Below are positions 29,087 to 38,170 of a stretch of DNA of 64,000 nt, piece by piece (position 1 is the first letter of the stretch; the number at the start of each line of letters is the position of its first letter). Source of the stretch: Leptospira abararensis (GTDB lineage Bacteria > Spirochaetota > Leptospiria > Leptospirales > Leptospiraceae); contig NZ_JAFFPR010000060.1 of the NCBI RefSeq assembly GCF_016918735.1, forward strand, positions 437,315 through 501,314, written 5' to 3'. Position numbers and translations under genes: made by a program. A model generated the notes under the pieces. The model was not told the origin of the DNA, did no database searches, and was given only the letters and a program-made list of their open reading frames with translations.

Positions 29087-29158
29087 GGGCGCACATTTCC
29101 GGCTATCCGCTCCAATCTTTGCTCCGCAAAGGATTTCCGCTTCTATCCGGGGCGCGGG
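29087..29158 (-). repeat. R1 dispersed structured repeat, copy 2 (short form)
   Basis: Read on the minus strand it has GCGGAAATC, hairpin CTTTGC-GGA-GCAAA, GATTGGAGCGGA, GCCGG and GTGCGCCC. It shares the core blocks of the long form but lacks the 40-50 nt variable section before the terminal GCGCCC. Only 75 nt separate it from the R2 element. Confidence 0.75.
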
Positions 29159-29233
29159 GTTTGGTTGGTGATTACATTAGGAAATATAGAACCAGAATGT
29201 TTTATTTTTAACTTATTTGGTGAGGAGAATGCC

Positions 29234-29353
29234 GCATTTCGATATGGCCTTCGGCCTACTCAATGCTCGACTTGGTTGGTCGGAGTTGTCGTTGATGGTC
29301 CATTACCGTCGTTTCGGTCGTTGAGTAGCGAAGCGTATCGAAACGCGAAACGA
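29234..29353 (+). mobile_element. R2 palindromic element, copy A (with nuclease gene)
   Basis: The left arm starts GCATTTCGATATGGCC and continues TTCGGCCTACTCAATGC (29234-29266). The right arm, starting CGTTTCGGTCGTTGAGTAG, runs to GCGAAACGA (29310-29353). The arms are imperfect reverse complements (TTTCGATA, CTTCG, CTACTCAA). Copy B at 42573 matches both arms almost exactly but has an unrelated centre. Copy A ends 12 nt before the ATG of a GIY-YIG nuclease gene. An autonomous/non-autonomous pair is inferred. Confidence 0.65.
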
Positions 29354-29365
29354 ACGTTAAAAACG

Positions 29366-29671
29366 ATGGGATACATGTACATATTACTCTGTTCTGATCG
29401 AACGTACTACACAGGTAGTACGAAGTATTTGGCAAGAAGACTTAGGCAACACCAAAGCGGAGAAGGTGCAAGCTATACGAAGAAACGTCTGCCAGTTAAA
29501 CTAATTTTTTTTGAAGCATATTCAAGAATCGATCATGCATTTTACAGAGAGAAACAATTGCAAGGTTGGTCTCGAAAGAAAAAAGAGTCACTGATGGCAC
29601 AGGATTTCATGCAGCTTAAACTACATGCTAAAAAAATTCGATTTTACAGGAGCTGCTTGGACGAGTCTTAA
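29366..29671 (+). CDS. GIY-YIG nuclease (UPF0213/URI type)
   Basis: A 101-residue single-domain GIY-YIG endonuclease. The two strands of the motif are YMYILLCSDRTYYTGST (GIY as YIL, YIG as YTG). The catalytic-helix Arg lies in LARRLRQHQ, and the metal-binding Glu in FYREKQLQGWSRKKK. All key positions are present, so activity is likely; the substrate is unknown. The frame is open upstream through the R2 element to 29165, but domain homology starts at this ATG. No clear Shine-Dalgarno is present. It has no DNA-binding extension. Confidence 0.85.
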   Translation: MGYMYILLCSDRTYYTGSTKYLARRLRQHQSGEGASYTKKRLPVKLIFFEAYSRIDHAFYREKQLQGWSRKKKESLMAQDFMQLKLHAKKIRFYRSCLDES

Positions 29672-29686
29672 TATGGAACTAGATAT

Positions 29687-30181
29687 TTAAGTTTTATATT
29701 TTTGAATTCTTTTTGTTGGAGTATCCATTCCTAAATATGAAAAAGGAGTTTTATTTAAAAATTTGCTATGTGCAAAAGGGGATGATTCGTCCCCGTTCGG
29801 TTCGTCTTTCAGAATGAACTTTGTCATTTGAATCATATCAGTCATAGATCCAAGTACCCTTCGATTCAAAGTAGTTGTTATATAAATTTCTTTGGACATA
29901 GGTGCCAAAAGATTTCCAATCACTGTCGGTAAACACTCTCCTTCCAGTTGGTGTTTCCATTCTTCTAAGATCCGATCTAAAAATTCTTCCTCTGTTCTGA
30001 TACCAGCGCCACGGAAGATCACGGAAAACAAAGTCTCTGCATGTGTAACAAGATAATATTTAAGCCTGCCTGCAGTGAAGGTATTTACATACCACTCATT
30101 TTCAAGGTTAGATTCTGGAATTGGCTTTAAATTTTTTAATTTGAAGTTGTCCTGAACTCTTTTTGTTAATCTGAGAATCAT
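29687..30181 (-). CDS. DUF6933-like protein
   Basis: A 164-residue soluble protein. The start MILRLTKRVQDNFKLK, the segment NEWYVNTFTAGRLKYYLVTHAETLFSVIF (residues 27-55), TTLNRRVLGSMTDMI and the ending FLNKTPFSYLGMDTP match my recollection of the DUF6933 family, which is common in accessory DNA and has no known function. It is convergent with the GIY-YIG gene (15 nt between stops). Confidence 0.7.
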   Translation of the reverse strand: MILRLTKRVQDNFKLKNLKPIPESNLENEWYVNTFTAGRLKYYLVTHAETLFSVIFRGAGIRTEEEFLDRILEEWKHQLEGECLPTVIGNLLAPMSKEIYITTTLNRRVLGSMTDMIQMTKFILKDEPNGDESSPFAHSKFLNKTPFSYLGMDTPTKRIQKYKT

Positions 30182-30306
30182 TCGATTCCAACTTTAACAA
30201 TGGTAACGTCAAAAGAAAACAAAATTAGTTCACTTAGCATTAGAGACTTTATTCAAAGAAGCTTCACGAAAACAACTGATCCGACTTTTTGGTTCCCTTT
30301 TTTTTT

Positions 30307-30340
30307 GGGCGCACATCTCCGGCTCTCCGCTGCAATCCTA
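30307..30340 (-). repeat. R1 dispersed structured repeat, copy 3 (truncated)
   Basis: Only the right half of the short form remains: on the minus strand GATTGCAGCGGAGAGCC then GGAGATGTGCGCCC, followed by an A-run as in copy 2. The left half (GCGGAAATC and hairpin) is missing. Its edge supplies the TAG stop codon of the chemoreceptor gene at 30338-30340. Confidence 0.65.
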
Positions 30341-31903
30341 TATGTGTTTTGCCAATCGCTCTGATTGTTTGGAGAGTCCATCCACATTTTCACGCAAGTG
30401 GGAAGTATTGGATGCAAGTGATGAAGCAGATTGTTCAATAGATACAAGAGCTCTCGACATTTCTTGTGTACCCATTTTTTGTTCCGATGCCAAAACTTCC
30501 AATTGTTTGGAAAGTGAAAACAACTCTTGGAATGAATTTAAAAAAGATTTATGAATGGATGTTTGTTTTTCTACTTTAATTTTTAAATCAGAAAGGTTTG
30601 ATACGAGGATACCAAAACTTTTGTCCTGGATTCCCATTTTTTCTTTCGTTTCGGAAGCTGCTGTATTTCCGCTCACAATTTGTTTAGCAGCTTGTGTAAT
30701 GATCTTTGAAATTAGTGATGCATTTTCCTGTGCACTGTCAGCAAGTTTAGCGACTTCTTGAGCTACCACAGCAAAACCTCTTCCATGTTCACCAGCACGC
30801 GCTGCTTCAATAGAAGCATTTAATGCAAGTAAGTTGGTTCGATCTGCAATGTCTCGTAAAATTTGGTTTACTTCTTCCACTTTTTGAAAGCTTTCTTTGA
30901 TTTCTTCAAAATTGGAGCTCACTGAATCCATAGCTGTAGTTACTTGAACACTATATTGTTTGGATTCATCAGTGGTTTGTGCCAAATTGATCGTTGAAGT
31001 GTATACTTCAGACAAAATTTTATCCATGACCGTACTTTCTTGGTTTAGATCATCAATTCTGGTAAACTGTGATTTTACAAAATCGCTAGCACTGTCCATT
31101 GAAGCCGCAAGTTCTTCCATAGACGCACTGATCTCCTCTACACTAGAAACTTGTGTTTGGATTTCAGAATTCAAAGAATCCATAAATTTTAACATTTCTT
31201 GGACACTTTGATTCAAAGTCTCCGCTTCTTGTTGAATGTTTTGTTTTGTTTGATTTGCGGCTTCAGATTTTAGCCTTGCTTCTTCTGCAGATTTTGTCGC
31301 TTCACTACTAGAATTCGACATAAATTTTACGACGGCACTCATCATATGCACACCACAAATCAAAGCAATTGTATTGATCCCAATGAATGGAATTCCAAAT
31401 TGATTTGAAGCGGTAGCAATAAATTTAATTTCAGCACCACCTGTTACTCCTAAAAATACATATAGAAGTAAACTTGAAATTGCAATGTATCCGACTGCCA
31501 TAGTTAGGCGATATGACAAAAGAAAACCTGAGTAAATAACGACAAATAGAAGAACCAACATTACAAATGGTAACGTTGCAATCGAAACCTTTTCTGCTGG
31601 TGTTTTGGACATAATGACAACAATGGCAAAAACACTCGAATAAATGATGATATCGAGTAAAATGGAGAGGTAAGCAAATTTTAAATAAAATTTTTGTTTT
31701 TTATAGAGCCAAAAAGTATAAACACCATATGATAAAACTACAAATTCTAGAAAGGATAGAATAAGGCTCATAGTTCGTTCGGTAGTTGGAATAGCCACCA
31801 TAAAGAAAATATTGATAGATAACATTACAATTGCAAAGGAAATGCGAATCGTGTTCGCGATCATACTTCCTTTTTCTAAGTAGTTTCCAGAAACAGATGA
31901 CAT
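30338..31903 (-). CDS. methyl-accepting chemotaxis protein (six-helix membrane sensor)
   Basis: Chemoreceptor of 521 residues. Six hydrophobic helices fill about 15-205 with no large periplasmic domain and no HAMP. A long coiled coil follows, with the conserved tip [20 protein letters not shown] then [18 protein letters not shown], which binds CheA/CheW. The start was placed at ATG 31903 ([11 protein letters not shown]) because GAGGA precedes it; the frame is open to 31984. There is no CheR/CheB-binding pentapeptide. The stop lies in a truncated R1 copy, so the C-terminus may have been altered. Confidence 0.9.
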   Translation of the reverse strand: MSSVSGNYLEKGSMIANTIRISFAIVMLSINIFFMVAIPTTERTMSLILSFLEFVVLSYGVYTFWLYKKQKFYLKFAYLSILLDIIIYSSVFAIVVIMSKTPAEKVSIATLPFVMLVLLFVVIYSGFLLSYRLTMAVGYIAISSLLLYVFLGVTGGAEIKFIATASNQFGIPFIGINTIALICGVHMMSAVVKFMSNSSSEATKSAEEARLKSEAANQTKQNIQQEAETLNQSVQEMLKFMDSLNSEIQTQVSSVEEISASMEELAASMDSASDFVKSQFTRIDDLNQESTVMDKILSEVYTSTINLAQTTDESKQYSVQVTTAMDSVSSNFEEIKESFQKVEEVNQILRDIADRTNLLALNASIEAARAGEHGRGFAVVAQEVAKLADSAQENASLISKIITQAAKQIVSGNTAASETKEKMGIQDKSFGILVSNLSDLKIKVEKQTSIHKSFLNSFQELFSLSKQLEVLASEQKMGTQEMSRALVSIEQSASSLASNTSHLRENVDGLSKQSERLAKHI

Positions 31904-32399
31904 AATGTAAAAATCCTCATAATGACTGACGAATTTTTTTTTTAAAAAACGCCATAAGTTTATTTTTATCCTGTAAATTGGCAAAGAATCGTCAAAACGA
32001 ATTCGTTTCCTTTTGCGGAAATTAGTAAAGAGAGAAGATAAACAAACAGAGTTATTTCATAGGGAGAAATCACTAGAAAAACGATCCAACCGAAAAAGAC
32101 GAATTGAGGATGACCTGCTGATTCATTTTTCCAATATATAATTTAATAATGAATCATTTGCTTTCCCATTGTTTATCAATCTCGTCTTTGATGAGAGATA
32201 GAGAACCAACAATTCAAACTCCAGAAAGGGAATTTTTAGAAATTTAATCATCTTAAATTTTCAATACAGACAACTAAATTCACAAATATTAGAATTGGTA
32301 ATTGTTGCTCAAAGTACAGATCCAAATATAGAATATCTAAATGAAAAAGATCACAAAATTTCGGGAGAATGATCTCTTTTGAATTAAAACAAAAATCCC
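31904..32399. other. non-coding stretch before the R1 copy
   Basis: AT-rich with no convincing gene. One inverted repeat is visible, TGATTCATT (32119-32127) with AATGAATCA (32148-32156), around an A/T loop. The upstream signals of the chemoreceptor gene should lie at 31904-32000. Confidence 0.4.
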
Positions 32400-32511
32400 C
32401 CGCACCAGGGATTGAGTGGAAATCCTTTTCGCGTAAGCGAAAAGATTGGAACGGAAAGCCCGGTCGCTTACACAATAAATTCAGAATTAAACTTTTGATT
32501 GCGAGGTGCCC
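32400..32511 (+). repeat. R1 dispersed structured repeat, copy 4 (long form)
   Basis: CCGCACCAGGGATT, GTGGAAATC, hairpin CTTTTCGC-GTAA-GCGAAAA, GATTGGAACGGA, AAGCCCGGTC, a 35-nt variable stretch and GAGGTGCCC. The hairpin arms differ from copy 1 at several positions but still pair. It lies 169 nt before the ankyrin gene. Confidence 0.75.
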
Positions 32512-32679
32512 ACATTGAAGGAACGTTTGCACCGACAAACGTTTGTCACCAAAAATTAGAAAGGCAGTGACATCGGACTCTCATTTTTTATTTCCGAATA
32601 TACTAAAGTATTTTGTTTGTGGTTCGAAGAACCTTTTCTGAGATAAATAGTGTTGATTAAGGCCAACTAACATTCTATA

Positions 32680-33696
32680 ATGGACTTGTCTCGTCAGATT
32701 CGGTTTCCACTTGAGAATAGGACTAGAATTGTGAATAGGAAAGTATCAAAAACATTAAATTACGGGGGAATCATCCTCGTTATGTCAATGCTGACGGGGA
32801 TATCTTGTTCTTCTTTGGAACTCAGGTGTTCAGGTTGCACTTTGAGCGAAGCCTATGTAGATGCGAATGCATTAGAATTAGTGAATGCAGCCGTAAAAGG
32901 TAACAGTAAAAAGGTGGAAGAGTTGGTTCGTAAAGGTGCCAACCCGAACCATCTGGAAAATGGGAAAGTTCCAATGCTCCTTTGGACTTTATGCGCGGAG
33001 AATCAGGAAGGATTCGAGGCGCTCCTCAAAGCAGGAGCAGATCCAAATCTCGACGGAACTGGTCATGGAATCGGGGACGGTCAGAGTTTTGGTTCGGGAA
33101 TGTTCGGATTCAGATGGAGGGGATACCGTTTTGTTACTACGAGTAAAATTAAGGAAGGATGGTCTGCAACGGTTATGGCTGCAGCACTGAGAAAGCCTGA
33201 ATTTTTGCACCTAGCTTTGAAAAACGGCGGAGATCTGAATGCAAAAAAAGGGGATGGAGGAGATAGTAGACCTCTGCTCATTGCAAGTAGATATGCCAAT
33301 TTAGAAAATATCAAAATCCTACTCGAAGCAGGTGCGAACATCAATATTCATGATGAAAAATATGCCGTTACTTCGGCACCTGAACTGGCAATTGCAGGAT
33401 ATTCACGTTTTGATATAGCAATTTGGTTTTTGGAACAAGGTTACAACCACGATTTACAAGGGTTAGGTAGATTGGCGGAAGCAAGTAACGTCCATGATGG
33501 ATTGCAACCGGATAAAGACAAACTAATGGATATGTTGACCAAACGTGGGGTTCGGTTTCCTATTCCAGGGAGATTCATCGACAGAGGGTTGAAGACAAGA
33601 CAAATTCCGGCGAATGAAGTTGATGATGTAATTCGTGGCAAAAAATCAATCTGGAGTTATCCGAAACGTCCAGGTATGGAAAATGTTGATCCGTAA
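32680..33696 (+). CDS. ankyrin-repeat lipoprotein
   Basis: A 338-residue protein with a hydrophobic segment ending in a lipobox-like TGISC (about residue 43) and ankyrin repeats over about 65-270 (ELVNAAVKGNSKKVEELVRK, GFEALLKAGADPN, FLHLALKNGGDLNAKKGDGG, NIKILLEAGANINIHDE). The C-terminal 60 residues are not ankyrin-like. The true start may be internal (GTG or ATG near 32743-32785), giving a shorter signal peptide. Function is unknown; some ankyrin lipoproteins act as immunity proteins, but nothing here proves that. Confidence 0.7.
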   Translation: MDLSRQIRFPLENRTRIVNRKVSKTLNYGGIILVMSMLTGISCSSLELRCSGCTLSEAYVDANALELVNAAVKGNSKKVEELVRKGANPNHLENGKVPMLLWTLCAENQEGFEALLKAGADPNLDGTGHGIGDGQSFGSGMFGFRWRGYRFVTTSKIKEGWSATVMAAALRKPEFLHLALKNGGDLNAKKGDGGDSRPLLIASRYANLENIKILLEAGANINIHDEKYAVTSAPELAIAGYSRFDIAIWFLEQGYNHDLQGLGRLAEASNVHDGLQPDKDKLMDMLTKRGVRFPIPGRFIDRGLKTRQIPANEVDDVIRGKKSIWSYPKRPGMENVDP

Positions 33697-33744
33697 ATCC
33701 ATATTAGAGTATGATGGTTCAACAATATGTTTAATGGAGTACCT

Positions 33745-34293
33745 ATGAAATATTTTACTATTATTTTTCTTACTTTGAACCTACTCAATTGTACTTCAAC
33801 TATCGAACGTGTCAAAGATAACAAAGAAAACGGCTCATCCTCATTTATGACCGTCAAAATCATAGAAATGGGACGGATGGATACTTTTAGTTTAAGTGAT
33901 TTTAATAGAAGACCTAGAGATCCCAACGTTGACTATATTATTTTAGACGTTTTAATTCAAAATACTGGTGATAATAAAATTATCGTTTCTGCAAAACCAA
34001 AGATTAAACTTCAATCCGACAAAGCAGACTCATCGGAATCAATACATGTAGACAATTGTTGCAATTTTTTAGAAACAATCAAAGCAAATGCAATTCAGCT
34101 CCCAATATTGTTATCTGTGGATCCTTTGCAACTTTTTGAACTTTTTGAAATCGAATCCAACCAATTGGCACTCAAAACTTTTTATTTCCCGTATCCGAGA
34201 AATCTATCTCCAAGTGAGTTTATATTCAAAGCTAAATTAGCAAATGATGCATCCTATCAGGAAGTGATTGTAACTTATAGTGAAGTTCCTTGA
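33745..34293 (+). CDS. small predicted lipoprotein
   Basis: A 182-residue protein with signal peptide MKYFTIIFLTLNLLNC and lipidated Cys16. The start at ATG 33745 is preceded by GGAG at 7-8 nt; the frame is open upstream. The mature part is a mixed beta-rich domain with no recognised motif. It lies 48 nt after the ankyrin lipoprotein on the same strand and may be cotranscribed with it. Confidence 0.65.
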   Translation: MKYFTIIFLTLNLLNCTSTIERVKDNKENGSSSFMTVKIIEMGRMDTFSLSDFNRRPRDPNVDYIILDVLIQNTGDNKIIVSAKPKIKLQSDKADSSESIHVDNCCNFLETIKANAIQLPILLSVDPLQLFELFEIESNQLALKTFYFPYPRNLSPSEFIFKAKLANDASYQEVIVTYSEVP

Positions 34294-34451
34294 TGAATAT
34301 TTCGAATTTTGTAGAACCTTAACTTCCTATTTCAAAAGAGAAACATTTATATTTACGTTTTCTTGTTTACAACCGATGCATTCGATGATTTACTCTCGTT
34401 GTAGTTACGGCGCGGCCACCAAAGCCCCGGACCGATGAGTCAGGAGACCAA

Positions 34452-34574
34452 ATGGGCGATAAAAATCCGAAAACAAAAACAAAGCAGACATCGCAGAAAA
34501 ACGCGAAAAGCGCTGTTGCCAAAGGGAAGAAAGATGCAGCCACTGCCGCAAAGCAGGTTCCCACGAAAAAGTAG
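34452..34574 (+). CDS. 40-residue Lys/Ala-rich basic protein
   Basis: A short open frame, MGDKNPKTKTKQTSQ to QVPTKK, almost entirely Lys, Ala, Gln, Thr and Ser, with no hydrophobic core. A very good AGGAGA ribosome-binding site lies 6 nt before the ATG. The preceding 60 nt is G/C-rich (GGCGCGGCCACC) unlike its surroundings. Small highly basic proteins of this kind often bind nucleic acid, but no function is known here. Confidence 0.6.
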   Translation: MGDKNPKTKTKQTSQKNAKSAVAKGKKDAATAAKQVPTKK

Positions 34575-34684
34575 GTCTATTCCTGAATTTCACTGATCCA
34601 TCTCGTGTTTGATGAGAGGAAGAAACGATCGGAATTGAATGACCGGTCGCTGGTTCTATCTAATTTAAATTCAGCTAACGATTG

Positions 34685-36151
34685 CTATGTCCCACAAAAC
34701 GTTTGATAATTGCCATCACCACCAGATGGAACTTCTTCTGAATAATTATAACCTAATTCCCGTTTGTAAGGATACAAACTCCTTTCGATGAGTTGTTCGG
34801 CAACAGTTGAAAGACCTTGGTTTACATTCGCAAGTGCGATTTCCACGAGATGATTTCTCGGAATGAGGCTTGGATTTGTTTTTTGCATGAGTGAGATGGC
34901 ATCCTCGTCTCTGATTCCTTGTTTCTTTTTTTCCTCCATCCAAACCTTCACCCAATCTTTCCATCGACTCTCATTGTATATCGAATCTTTTGGCGTATAC
35001 ACTCCCTCCAATACCAGAAATGTATTGGTAAAATCGGCTTCAGTATCTTGCATCCACTGATAAAGGTTTTGGAGTAAGGGTAAATCTTTTTCTGTTAGGT
35101 TGGGAAATCCAATTTTTTCACCTAACATTCGTATGTAACTTTCCTGGAACCAAGTTTCCAATTCGGAAAGTTTTGCTTTTGCCAATTCAATAGCGGTCTC
35201 CTGATTGGGGTCAATGAGAGGGAGGAGGGAATTCGTGAGACAAGCAAGATTCCACTGGGCAATCCCGACTTGATTGGAAAATGCATAACGCCCATTAGCA
35301 TCAATGGAACTAAACACACGTTTTGCGGAGAATCCATTCATAAAGGCACAGGGACCATAGTCGATGGTTTCTCCGGAAATACTCATATTGTCGGTATTCA
35401 TCACACCATGGATAAATCCAACCCGCATCCAATTTGTGATTAGGGTTACTTGTCGTTTCATCACAAATTCCAAAAATGTTAGTGCGGGATTGTCTGTTTG
35501 CCAAACTTCAGGAGCATGCCGATTGGCCGTATATTGAAATAATGCCTCCAGTTCTTCCAAGGATAAAGTTTGATACGCATATTCAAATGTTCCCACACGA
35601 ATATGGCTTTTTGCCACCCGAGTCAAAATGGCTCCTTCTTGTGGTTCTTCTCTTAAAACTCTCTCTCCCGTTTTCACTACAGCCAAACTTCGAGTTGTGG
35701 GAATCTGCAAACCAGCCATCGCCTCGCTCATGATATACTCTCGCACCATAGCGCTTATGGTGGCACGACCATCACCATTTCTAGAATACTTAGTCCTTCC
35801 TGAACCTTTCCATTGGAAATCAAAACGTTCCCCACTTCTGTTTTTGAATTCTCCCATCACAATCGTTCTACCGTCACCTAACACTGTAAAGTGTCCAAAC
35901 TGATGGCCGGCATAAGCTTGTGCAAACGGCTGGATGCCTTCCGGAAATTTTGTCCCAGAAAAAAAATGAGCGGTGGCTTCCTCCTCCTTTTTCCAATGCG
36001 AAAATTGAAACTCAAGTGCTAAAGCATCGTTCCAAAATAAAACTTTGGGAGAAGAAACTGGAGTGGGTTTGGTGGATTGGAAAAATGAATTCGGTAAGGA
36101 AGTATAGGTTGTTTCCACAACGGGAAATGATGGGAAGGAAAGGGATTGCAT
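34685..36151 (-). CDS. selO: protein adenylyltransferase SelO (YdiU family)
   Basis: Pseudokinase-fold enzyme that transfers AMP to proteins. The 488 residues include AYAGHQFGHFTVLGDGRTI, WKGSGRTKYSRNGDGRATI, REYIMSEAMAGLQIPTTRSL, and HGVMNTDNMSISGETIDYGP, with the Asn and Asp of the catalytic site. The tail GDGNYQTFCGT has a Cys in the position where eukaryotic SelO has selenocysteine. Monocistronic; the upstream region is shared with the divergent thioesterase gene. Confidence 0.93.
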   Translation of the reverse strand: MQSLSFPSFPVVETTYTSLPNSFFQSTKPTPVSSPKVLFWNDALALEFQFSHWKKEEEATAHFFSGTKFPEGIQPFAQAYAGHQFGHFTVLGDGRTIVMGEFKNRSGERFDFQWKGSGRTKYSRNGDGRATISAMVREYIMSEAMAGLQIPTTRSLAVVKTGERVLREEPQEGAILTRVAKSHIRVGTFEYAYQTLSLEELEALFQYTANRHAPEVWQTDNPALTFLEFVMKRQVTLITNWMRVGFIHGVMNTDNMSISGETIDYGPCAFMNGFSAKRVFSSIDANGRYAFSNQVGIAQWNLACLTNSLLPLIDPNQETAIELAKAKLSELETWFQESYIRMLGEKIGFPNLTEKDLPLLQNLYQWMQDTEADFTNTFLVLEGVYTPKDSIYNESRWKDWVKVWMEEKKKQGIRDEDAISLMQKTNPSLIPRNHLVEIALANVNQGLSTVAEQLIERSLYPYKRELGYNYSEEVPSGGDGNYQTFCGT

Positions 36152-36353
36152 ATAGATTAGACCACCCTTGCCATTGATTGTGTGTTTGATTTTCCCTCGA
36201 ATGCACCGTCTTTATCTTCTCTCCTAATTGTACTTCCAATCTGTTCATTGAGGAGAACATTTCCGGCTATCCCGAAACATTTGCAGGTTTTTCCAAGACT
36301 CGAACGTTATGACATGTTATCCTTCTTCCTATAAAAAACAAACGGGGAAAAGG

Positions 36354-36824
36354 ATGACGGTTCTAGAATTATTACATCATAATGTGCCATTGGACATTTT
36401 TACTTTAAAGGAAAACTGTTCTTTGGTAGAACAGGCTCAGAATCTGATCGACCAATGCCATCCCGGGGCGACGAATATGAAAGTTTTGAATCTCACCGCA
36501 GAAATTTCTGAAGCTAACATTCCCTATTCTCAAAGTAACAGAGCACTTCACGGATTTATGCATGGAGGTTGTTTCTTTACTGTCGGTGATACACTCACAT
36601 CCATCATGGCCTTCTTCCATGTGGAAAATGAAAAAGAAAGAACCTTTACGATGGATGCATCAATACGATACTTGCGCCCCGTTCGGACGGAAACCGTTCG
36701 CGCCAAAGCAAGACTCGTAAAAAAGAATGGAAAACATTTGGAATATGTTTGTGATTTTTTTAACGAAGAAAATAAAAGAACAGCCCAAGCAAAATACAAA
36801 TATGTGATCGCAGAACCGCGTTGA
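36354..36824 (+). CDS. PaaI-type hotdog thioesterase
   Basis: A 156-residue single hotdog domain. The PaaI/4HBT signature NRALHGFMHGGCFFTVGDTL carries the substrate-side residues, followed by FTMDASIRYLRPVRTETVRA. The ATG at 36354 (MTVLELL) is chosen because GGGGAAAAGG precedes it; the frame extends to 36309 without a ribosome-binding site. The acyl-CoA substrate cannot be read from sequence. An AraC-type gene follows after 75 nt. Confidence 0.82.
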   Translation: MTVLELLHHNVPLDIFTLKENCSLVEQAQNLIDQCHPGATNMKVLNLTAEISEANIPYSQSNRALHGFMHGGCFFTVGDTLTSIMAFFHVENEKERTFTMDASIRYLRPVRTETVRAKARLVKKNGKHLEYVCDFFNEENKRTAQAKYKYVIAEPR

Positions 36825-36899
36825 TTTTTTTGTTTCCATCCATTGAGTGAGTCAAAGTTTTCGATTGTAATTGAATAGTTTCCCATTTAACATGAGTAG

Positions 36900-37691
36900 A
36901 TGCAGAACGTAATCTGTGCTCTTCGAGGTGCTGTGCTGTTCGTAGGCCAATTGCCATATCTTGCCTTTCATTCGACCGTTACCTCTGCAACTGTCGTAGG
37001 CCTTACTACGGAAATCAAAAAACGTCTCAAAGGGAACGGACAGTGGATGAGTTCTCGTTGTTTTGTTTTTGATGGAACATTGAGTCACGAGACGGTTCTC
37101 GATGGACCTGTCGGTATTTTGTTTGCAGATCCCGGAAGTGAAATCGGAGAGATTCTCACAAAAGAAGCAGGCCCCAACGGACTTTCCTCAAATCCCACTT
37201 GGGCTCAGGAATTGATCGCAACTTGTTTTGAAATTCAGTCTGCAAATCCGGAACAATATCCAGAAATTCTAAGCAGTTCCTTTCCTTTCAACCAACTTAC
37301 ACCGGCCAAAAAAATACAAGACGATGATCGTCTAATTAACGTTATACGTATACTCATCGAGAGCCCAGAAGAAACCTTAAATGTCGAAGACCTTGCAAGT
37401 GAGATTGGAATGTCGGAGTCTTGGCTACTACACGAATTTAAGAATGTGGTTGGTCTCCCGATTCGTGCCTTTCGTAAATGGTTTCGAATCAAAACAGCAG
37501 TGATCGCACTAAAAAAAGGGGCAACCCTTACCGATGCGGCCCTAAACGCTGGTTTTTACGACCAAGCTCACTTTACCAATGTATTTCGGGACATCTTCGG
37601 AATTGCACCTTCTGTCGTTTTTAAAAAGGGAGAGCCAATTCGTTGGTACATAGAAAACGAAGAGATCGATAAGATACTAAAAGTTTTTTAA
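36900..37691 (+). CDS. AraC-family transcriptional regulator
   Basis: A 263-residue regulator with a cupin-like N-terminal part (about 1-110) and a C-terminal pair of helix-turn-helices (about 155-250): LNVEDLASEIGMSESWLLHE, then FRKWFRIKTAVIAL, LTDAALNAGFYDQAHFTNVF and RDIFGIAPS. The ligand is unknown. It follows the thioesterase gene on the same strand and precedes an R1 repeat. Confidence 0.85.
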   Translation: MQNVICALRGAVLFVGQLPYLAFHSTVTSATVVGLTTEIKKRLKGNGQWMSSRCFVFDGTLSHETVLDGPVGILFADPGSEIGEILTKEAGPNGLSSNPTWAQELIATCFEIQSANPEQYPEILSSSFPFNQLTPAKKIQDDDRLINVIRILIESPEETLNVEDLASEIGMSESWLLHEFKNVVGLPIRAFRKWFRIKTAVIALKKGATLTDAALNAGFYDQAHFTNVFRDIFGIAPSVVFKKGEPIRWYIENEEIDKILKVF

Positions 37692-37760
37692 AACCATAAA
37701 CTAGTATAGAAAAAATTTAGAACCCTCAAACCGAACATATGTTTGCATCCAAGTTTTTTT

Positions 37761-37831
37761 GGGGCGCACATTTCCGGCTATCCGCTCCAATCTTTGCTAT
37801 CGCAAAGGATTTCCGCTTCTATCCGGGGCGC
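37761..37831 (-). repeat. R1 dispersed structured repeat, copy 5 (short form)
   Basis: Nearly identical to copy 2; the hairpin is CTTTGC-GATA-GCAAA, so only the loop differs. On the plus strand it is preceded by a T-run, as copies 2 and 3 are. Confidence 0.75.
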
Positions 37832-38170
37832 AGGGTTTTTAGAGTTTAGTTGAGGAATTTCGATAAGAAAGAGTTTCGGAATTTATCAGCCGCAAGGTGA
37901 TCGAAACAAGTTCAATCCAAAAAGAGGGGGAGGAAGTTCTTTATCGATAAAAAGAAAATGAATTGTAAATATTTAAATTATCGTTTCTTTTTTTTTGGAA
38001 TTCAATAATTATTAATTTTTTGATTGTATTATCATTACATTATTATCATTCATATGATGTGATTTAGATAGATAATTCCTCTTCTCCTATAGTCTCCAAA
38101 ACAGGAATTTATTGACAAGGTATATCCAGTGGTTTACCAGATTGCTTGGAGCAACGATAGATACCATAAA
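37832..38170. other. AT-rich non-coding stretch before the propeller lipoprotein
   Basis: No gene is evident. TTGACA at 38112-38117 is a possible -35 element, without a convincing -10 at the usual spacing. The 37980-38080 section is unusually A/T-rich (ATTATTAATTTTTTG, ATTATCATTACATT). Confidence 0.4.

Larger units (their letters stand above)
28987..29233. other. non-coding stretch after mreB
   Basis: Holds AATCCTT...AAGGATT (about 29020-29050), a possible first terminator stem, then the intrinsic terminator at 29061, the R1 copy at 29087 and 75 nt of spacer before the R2/GIY-YIG element. No coding potential seen. Confidence 0.5.

Noticed and set aside
29165..29365. N-terminal extension of the GIY-YIG frame
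   Set aside because: It is the R2 element read in frame; GIY-YIG similarity starts at the ATG at 29366.
32248..32538. A 96-codon minus-strand open frame
   Set aside because: It lies inside and around the R1 copy at 32400, has no ribosome-binding site, and its sequence is the translated repeat.
32680..34293. Ankyrin lipoprotein and its neighbour as an effector-immunity pair
   Set aside because: No lipase or other effector gene lies beside them, and the neighbouring lipoprotein has no recognisable domain.
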